Assembly (NCBI GenBank): GCA_902364065.1
Contig: CABJCJ010000039.1
Coordinates: 1 to 17,342 of the forward strand
DNA: 17,342 bases
Origin: Veillonellaceae bacterium SB90
GTDB taxonomy: Bacteria; Bacillota; Negativicutes; Selenomonadales; Selenomonadaceae
Reading direction: 5' to 3'
Below the pieces are notes generated by a model, which worked only from the letters and a program-made list of their open reading frames with translations, was not told the origin of the DNA and did not search any database. The translations under genes were made by a program, and so were the position numbers. Positions 13,234-17,342 of the stretch are shown here, piece by piece. How positions within the stretch are numbered: position 1 is the stretch's first letter; each line of letters begins with the position of its first letter.

Positions 13234-15498
13234 ATGAATTTAAAAACCGTAACCAAACGTTCTGGCCACACCGTGCCGTATAATCGCGAAAAGATTTTCA
13301 ACGCCATTGCCGGTGCCAATGTGGACGGCGGCAGCACGATGACGGAAAAGGATATCGACGAGGTGACGAGCCAGGTTGAATGGGATATCAAGGACCGTGA
13401 CAACGTCAGCGTCGAGGAGATCCAGGATATCGTCGAGCAGGAGCTCATGAAGTACGATTTCTACGATATCGCGAAGAAGTACATCACATACCGCCAGAAA
13501 CATGCGGAACGCCGCGCGGCGCAGAAGCATCTGATGGAGGCGTATCGCGACATCTTCTTTGCCGATGCCGTCGATTCGGACCTCAAGCGCGACAATGCCA
13601 ACATCAATACGGATGCCTCCATGGGCATCATGCTGAAGCTCGGTGCCGAGGGTGCAAAGCATTTCGTCGACAATTACGTGCTCGATGAAGAATTTGCCGA
13701 AGCAGACCGCGAGAACTACATCCACATCCACGATAAGGATTTCTCGCTGATCACGTTCAACTGCTGCCAGATCGATCTGCTGAAACTTTTCCATGGCGGT
13801 TTTTCCACGGGCCATGGTTTCCTGCGCGAGCCGAATTCCATTCGTGCCTATGCATCGCTTGCCTGCATCGCCATCCAGTCGAATCAGAACGACATGTTCG
13901 GCGGCCAGAGTATCAACGCGTTCGACTATGCCATGGCCGAAGGCGTCAAGAAATCCTTCCGCAAGGCCGTGCTCGATGAGGCGCACAAGGCGATGATCTA
14001 TCGCTTCGGTGCGGCGCAGTTCGGCAAGGGCTCGGATTTCAAGCAGAAGTTTGCCGCTGCGCTCGACATGGCAAAATGCCATTATACGGAGAATGACGAC
14101 GATCCAAAGGCACGCGAGAGCGTCGAGACGATCGTCAGGGCCCTGGAGAGCGTCCTGGTCGATGAATACCATAAGCCGACCACGGAGACGAGTCTCGATG
14201 CCGGCAACATCTACCACCTTTCCTGCGAGGATGTCGTGGAAGAGACGCATCAGGCCATGGAGGCACTCATCCACAACTTCAATACGCTGCACAGCCGCGC
14301 CGGCGCGCAGGTGCCGTTCAGCTCCATCAACTATGGCCTTGATACGTCGCCGGAAGGCCGTCTCGTCATCAGCGAGGTCCTCAATGCCATCTGGGCGGGT
14401 CTTGGCAACGGTGAGACGCCGATCTTCCCGATCTCGGTCTTCCAGCTCAAGGCCGGCATCAATTACAATCCGTCGGACCCGAATTACGATCTCTTCCTCA
14501 AAGCCTGCAAGGTCAGTGCCAAGCGCCTCTTCCCGAATTTCGTCAATATCGACGCGCCGTACAACCTGCAGTATTACAAGCCGGGCAATTACAACAGTGC
14601 CGTTGCCACGATGGGCTGCCGCACGCGCGTCATGAGCAACGTCAACGGCCCGGAGGAATCCGGTTCCCGCGGCAACTTCTCCTTCACGACCATCAACCTG
14701 CCGAAGCTGGCACTCGAGGCCAAGGGCGATCTCGACAAGTTCTGGCAGCTCTATGATCACTATATCCAGCTCAGTCATGATTACCTGCTGGAGCGCCTGC
14801 ACGTCATCGAGCAGAAGCATGTCTACAATTACCCGTTCCTCATGGGACAGGGCGTCTGGATGGACAGCGAGAAGCTCAAGCCGACGGACTCCATCAAGGA
14901 AGTGCTCAAGCATGCTTCGTATTCCATCGGCTTCTGCGGCCTGGCGGAATGCCTCAAGGCCCTTACGGGTAAGCATCATGGCGAGAGCGAGGAAGCGCAG
15001 CAGCTCGGCCTCAAGATCGTCGGCCATATGCGCGAGATGACGGACCGCTATACGGAAGAAGAACACCGCAACTGGTCGACGTTTGGCACGCCGGCTGAGA
15101 GCACGGCTGGTCAGTTCCAGCGTGCAAACCGCAAGAAGTACGGCATCATCCCGGGCGTCACGGACCGTGAGTACATGACCAACTCCAGTCATGTGCCGGT
15201 TTATTATCCCATCAAAGCCATCGACAAGATCCGCATCGAGGCGCCGTATCATGCGCTTGAGAATGCCGGCCACATCGCCTACATCGAGATGGATGGCGAT
15301 CCGTCGAAGAATGTCAAGGCTTTCGAGGCCATCGTGCGTGCCATGCATGATGCGAACATGGGCTACTTCTCCATCAATCATCCGGTTGACCGCGATCCGG
15401 TCTGCGGCTACACCGGCATCATCGAGAATGAGTGCCCGCACTGCCACCGCAAGGAAATTGAGAAGGGTCATCTGCGCATCAAACGCATGAAAGCCTGA
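13234..15498 (+). CDS. nrdD: Anaerobic (class III) ribonucleoside-triphosphate reductase, apparently lacking the glycyl-radical segment
   Basis: A 754-residue NrdD. An N-terminal ATP cone (about 3-92, starting TVTKRSGHTVPYNREKIFNAI) would sense dATP/ATP. The barrel follows with FNCCQIDL (C177/C178), FGGQSINAFDYAMAEGV, the finger-loop cysteine C462 in MGCRTRVM, NFSFTTINLPKL and YMTNSSHVPVYYP. The zinc region reads PVCGYTG...ECPHCH (C724, C734, C737). Family members continue with an R-I-x-R-[IV]-x-G-Y-L glycyl-radical motif and about 25 more residues. This protein stops after RIKRMKA, with no such motif in any frame downstream. It reduces ribonucleotides without oxygen only if a glycyl radical can be supplied. 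No other in-frame start exists upstream because TGA lies at 13228. The activase gene nrdG is not in the window. Confidence 0.93.
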   Translation: MNLKTVTKRSGHTVPYNREKIFNAIAGANVDGGSTMTEKDIDEVTSQVEWDIKDRDNVSVEEIQDIVEQELMKYDFYDIAKKYITYRQKHAERRAAQKHLMEAYRDIFFADAVDSDLKRDNANINTDASMGIMLKLGAEGAKHFVDNYVLDEEFAEADRENYIHIHDKDFSLITFNCCQIDLLKLFHGGFSTGHGFLREPNSIRAYASLACIAIQSNQNDMFGGQSINAFDYAMAEGVKKSFRKAVLDEAHKAMIYRFGAAQFGKGSDFKQKFAAALDMAKCHYTENDDDPKARESVETIVRALESVLVDEYHKPTTETSLDAGNIYHLSCEDVVEETHQAMEALIHNFNTLHSRAGAQVPFSSINYGLDTSPEGRLVISEVLNAIWAGLGNGETPIFPISVFQLKAGINYNPSDPNYDLFLKACKVSAKRLFPNFVNIDAPYNLQYYKPGNYNSAVATMGCRTRVMSNVNGPEESGSRGNFSFTTINLPKLALEAKGDLDKFWQLYDHYIQLSHDYLLERLHVIEQKHVYNYPFLMGQGVWMDSEKLKPTDSIKEVLKHASYSIGFCGLAECLKALTGKHHGESEEAQQLGLKIVGHMREMTDRYTEEEHRNWSTFGTPAESTAGQFQRANRKKYGIIPGVTDREYMTNSSHVPVYYPIKAIDKIRIEAPYHALENAGHIAYIEMDGDPSKNVKAFEAIVRAMHDANMGYFSINHPVDRDPVCGYTGIIENECPHCHRKEIEKGHLRIKRMKA

Positions 15499-15515
15499 AA
15501 ATGCAACATGTAAAC

Positions 15516-15544
15516 TTGTAACTCTCTGCTGCTTGTTGTACAAT
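15516..15544 (+). promoter_or_regulatory. Promoter of ridA
   Basis: TTGTAA (15516-15521) and TACAAT (15539-15544) are 17 bases apart, starting 18 bases after the nrdD stop. The predicted start near 15551 leaves a very short leader of about 32 bases. Confidence 0.75.
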
Positions 15545-15581
15545 GGTTGTACCATAAGGATAAGAACTTGGGAGGGTACAA
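15535..15581 (+). promoter_or_regulatory. Repeats and RBS-covering hairpin at the ridA start
   Basis: GTTGTACAAT (15535-15544) is repeated as GTTGTACCAT (15546-15555) with an 11-base period, one helical turn, across the -10 and start point. Also TTGTACC (15547-15553) is complementary to GGTACAA (15575-15581), which includes the end of the ribosome binding site GGGAGGG (15570-15576). Operator and translational roles are both possible. Confidence 0.4.
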
Positions 15582-15582
15582 G

Positions 15583-15954
15583 ATGAAAACAATCCATACC
15601 GAAAAAGCACCTGCTGCCGTAGGACCGTACAGCCAGGCCATCCGCACGCGCGGTACCGTCTATCTTTCCGGACAGATTGCCATCGATCCGGCCGCCGGCA
15701 AGATTGTCGCCACGACCATCGAGGAACAGGCAGAACAGTGCTGCCGCAATATCGAGGCCGTGCTCGCCGCGGCTGATACGGATATGGAGCATGTCGTGAA
15801 GACGACGTGCTTCCTCGCGGATATCGCGGATTTCAAGGCCTTCAATGAAGTCTATGCCAAGCACTTCGTCAGCAAGCCGGCACGCAGCTGCGTGGCCGTC
15901 AAGGATCTGCCCGCAGGTGCCCTGTGTGAGATCGAGGCCATTGCCATCCGCTGA
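15583..15954 (+). CDS. ridA: RidA (YjgF/YER057c/UK114) enamine/imine deaminase
   Basis: A 123-residue RidA protein of normal length. It begins KTIHTEKAPAAVGPYSQAI and keeps GTVYLSGQIAIDP, the long-helix region EEQAEQCCRNIEAVLAAA, and the end PARSCVAVKDLPAGALCEIEAIA. R101 binds substrate carboxylate in the family, E117 activates water, and Y16 lines the pocket. RidA hydrolyses reactive 2-aminoacrylate and other enamines released by PLP enzymes, protecting the cell. The ATG at 15583 follows GGGAGGG by six bases. It has its own promoter and terminator and is probably a monocistronic housekeeping gene, not functionally tied to nrdD. Confidence 0.95.
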   Translation: MKTIHTEKAPAAVGPYSQAIRTRGTVYLSGQIAIDPAAGKIVATTIEEQAEQCCRNIEAVLAAADTDMEHVVKTTCFLADIADFKAFNEVYAKHFVSKPARSCVAVKDLPAGALCEIEAIAIR

Positions 15955-15982
15955 ACGGCCGTTCCTTGCAAGGTGTGATACC

Positions 15983-16018
15983 AGCAGCCTGCATCCACTG
16001 CGATGCAGGCTGCTTTTT
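15983..16018 (+). terminator. Terminator of ridA
   Basis: A perfect 12-bp stem AGCAGCCTGCAT/ATGCAGGCTGCT (15983-15994 and 16003-16014) with an 8-base loop is followed by T (16014-16018). It lies 28 bases after the stop codon. Confidence 0.95.
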
Positions 16019-16110
16019 AGTGACTTTTTTCATAATGAGATGAAAAAGAACAAATTGTACAATAAATCTTATATTAAGATAAAATTTACATGAAAAAAGC
16101 ATGAAGTATG

Positions 16111-16138
16111 TTTTGTTCCATGACAATCGTGCTATACT
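16111..16138 (+). promoter_or_regulatory. Promoter of the OmpA-like gene
   Basis: TATACT (16133-16138) is preceded by TGC, an extended -10. A weak TTTTGT (16111-16116) lies 16 bases upstream. The region before it (16019-16100) is very AT-rich and contains the inverted repeat ATCTTA-TAT-TAAGAT (16066-16080), possibly an operator or UP-like element. The start near 16145 gives a leader of about 85 bases. Confidence 0.6.
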
Positions 16139-16149
16139 GTTGAACAGAA

Positions 16150-16165
16150 AGAACTGGCCAGTTCT
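16150..16165 (+). promoter_or_regulatory. 16-bp perfect palindrome in the OmpA-like leader
   Basis: AGAACTGGCCAGTTCT is a perfect palindrome placed about 5 to 20 bases after the predicted transcription start. It could be a repressor site just downstream of the promoter. In RNA it could make a short stem near the 5' end, which often stabilises abundant porin messages. Confidence 0.5.
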
Positions 16166-16229
16166 ACAAAATCAACAAACATATATTTGTGCTTATACAT
16201 TATGTCATGATAGGGAAGAGGGTTTTGTT

Positions 16230-17279
16230 ATGAGAAAAAAGGTACTCGTCGCAACGCTGACGGCTCTGGCGACGGCCGCTTCGATGGCAAGTGCTGCTCC
16301 GCAGACCTCCTGGGAGCAGGGTGAATGGCAGCTGGATCTCGGTGCCTGGGCACCGAAGGCAAAGTTTGCCAGCAATGAGAGCAGCTCCAAGTGGAACTTC
16401 AATGGCGGCCTCGGGTATGCCCTGACGGATCGTCTGGCTCTGCGCTATGATTACCATGGTCTGAAGACGAAGCTGGACGATTTCAAGACGGCCGGCGATG
16501 AGCATGAGGTCAACCTCATGTACAGCCTGGGTAAGAACGTGGCTCTGTTCGGCGGCTGGAACCGCATCAACAATGATTTCGACGGTACGGTCAAGAATGC
16601 CGATGTCGTCAACAACGTCGCACAGTTCGGTGTCGCGACGAAGTTTGACCTTGCCAAGAACCTGGCCTTCTATGCAGACGGCGCGCTCGGCACGAAGAAG
16701 ACGTCGCTGTGGGAAGCAGGCCTTGCTTACACGATCAACAAGGATTGGGACATCAATGCAGGCTATCGTTATGTTGACACGAAGCTCAACGACGATAATA
16801 ACATCAAGTACCGTGGCTTCCTCGTTGGCCTAAGCTATCGCTTCGGCGGCCATAAGGCAGCTCCAGCCCCGGTTTCGGCACCTGTCATCGAGGAGCCGGT
16901 CGCACCGGTTGTTGAGACGCCGGCACCGGCACATGTCTACAACGACTATTATCTCGACAGTATCCACTTCGCTTCGGATCAGGATACGCCGCTGGCTTCC
17001 GATGCTGACAAGCTCGCGAACTTCGTGGCCGTTGCCAAGGCACATCCGGATTCCACGTTCAAACTCGTGGGCAACACGGATTCCGATGCTTCGCAGGAGT
17101 ACAACGAAGATCTGTCGAAGCGCCGCGTTGACAATGTGGCCAAGTATGCAACTGACAACGGTGTCAGCAGCAGCCGCATGAGCCTTGACTACAAAGGCGA
17201 GAACAACCCGGTATCCACGAACGCAACGGATCAGGGCAAAGCCGATAACCGCCGCGTTGATATCTGGGAGCATAAATAA
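16230..17279 (+). CDS. OmpA-like outer membrane protein (beta barrel plus OmpA_C domain)
   Basis: A 349-residue secreted protein. A signal peptide (about 1-23, RKKVLVATLTALATAASMASA) is followed by an eight-strand OmpA-type barrel (about 30-206) with alternating aromatic/polar strands ending in LVGLSYRFGG. A Pro/Ala/Val linker (207-237) follows, then an OmpA_C peptidoglycan-binding domain (238-349). The binding motif region is GNTDSDASQEYNEDLSKRRVDNV, with D284 and R298/R299 matching the diaminopimelate-contacting Asp and Arg. It should tether the outer membrane to the wall, evidence for a diderm cell. Start 16230 was chosen for the signal peptide and the GAGGG (16218-16222) site; a longer frame from 16101 crosses the promoter. 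Confidence 0.93.
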   Translation: MRKKVLVATLTALATAASMASAAPQTSWEQGEWQLDLGAWAPKAKFASNESSSKWNFNGGLGYALTDRLALRYDYHGLKTKLDDFKTAGDEHEVNLMYSLGKNVALFGGWNRINNDFDGTVKNADVVNNVAQFGVATKFDLAKNLAFYADGALGTKKTSLWEAGLAYTINKDWDINAGYRYVDTKLNDDNNIKYRGFLVGLSYRFGGHKAAPAPVSAPVIEEPVAPVVETPAPAHVYNDYYLDSIHFASDQDTPLASDADKLANFVAVAKAHPDSTFKLVGNTDSDASQEYNEDLSKRRVDNVAKYATDNGVSSSRMSLDYKGENNPVSTNATDQGKADNRRVDIWEHK

Positions 17280-17342
17280 TTCCTTCACGACAAATAATGA
17301 GAGGGGCTGTGAAATAACAGATCCCCAAAAACAAGAGGGCCG
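17280..17342 (+). other. 3' region of the OmpA-like gene at the window edge
   Basis: GGGGCTGT (17303-17310) can pair with ACAG-AT-CCCC (17317-17326, two-base bulge) around a GAAATA loop, but A rather than T follows. The final bases AAGAGGGCCG look like the left arm of a hairpin cut off by the window, which may be the true terminator. No gene is seen. Confidence 0.35.

Noticed and set aside
13234..13248. T-TTA-AAA string at nrdD codons 2-4 as a -1 frameshift site
   Set aside because: A slip there would end translation at 13283, so it would serve no evident product, and such short strings occur by chance.
13240..15864. An 874-codon open frame on the reverse strand across nrdD and ridA
   Set aside because: It is antisense to two clearly conserved genes, resembles no protein family, and is the kind of long shadow frame produced by high-GC third codon positions.
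1..17342. Mobile element, prophage, CRISPR or defence island
   Set aside because: All genes match conserved housekeeping, transport or envelope families. No integrase, transposase, spaced repeat array or att-like duplication was seen, even next to the tRNA genes.

Overview
The window looks like a chromosomal core segment from a diderm Firmicute of the Negativicutes, most likely Selenomonadaceae (Selenomonas/Mitsuokella-like). Two kinds of evidence sit side by side. The genes use Firmicute-style signals: strong AGGAGG ribosome binding sites, TTGACA-17-TATAAT promoters and U-run terminators. The products include Gram-negative envelope proteins: an OmpA-type barrel with a peptidoglycan-binding domain and an EptA-like phosphoethanolamine transferase. 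The genus is an inference. I see no insertion sequence, phage gene, CRISPR array or integrase.

Layout: (1) 1-483, tail of an upstream terminator, then a tRNA-Lys/Asp/Phe operon with its own promoter and terminator. (2) 484-1979, a yybP-ykoY manganese riboswitch controlling an UPF0016/Gdt1 manganese exporter, then a DedA membrane protein. (3) 2025-4035, divergent AEC and EamA transporters fired from interlocked promoters. (4) 4039-5233, the rpsF-ssb-rpsR operon. (5) 5258-6835, a ClC chloride/proton antiporter with a TrkA_C tail. (6) 6911-9777, a DeoR-type regulator overlapping an LTA-synthase-like sulfatase by 4 bases. (7) 9807-10715, a PflX-like radical SAM protein. (8) 10716-11000, a GC-rich structured intergenic stretch of unknown nature. 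(9) 11056-12885, the reverse-strand EptA-like enzyme. (10) 13112-15498, nrdD (class III ribonucleotide reductase) behind tandem NrdR-like boxes. (11) 15516-16018, ridA. (12) 16111-17279, the OmpA-like porin.

Most genes are single-gene units with their own promoters. The exceptions are the ribosomal/ssb operon and the deoR-sulfatase pair. The main themes are envelope biology (DedA, LtaS-like, EptA-like, OmpA) and ion or metabolite transport (Mn, Cl, AEC, EamA), plus anaerobic nucleotide metabolism.

The observations most worth follow-up are: an NrdD that appears to end just before the glycyl-radical segment every active class III reductase needs; an nrdD leader in which a 10-bp hairpin separates the only good Shine-Dalgarno from the start codon; a structured intergenic element with competing pairings and a 35-codon frame at 10721-10828; and a clear manganese riboswitch whose P1 helix competes with a terminator.
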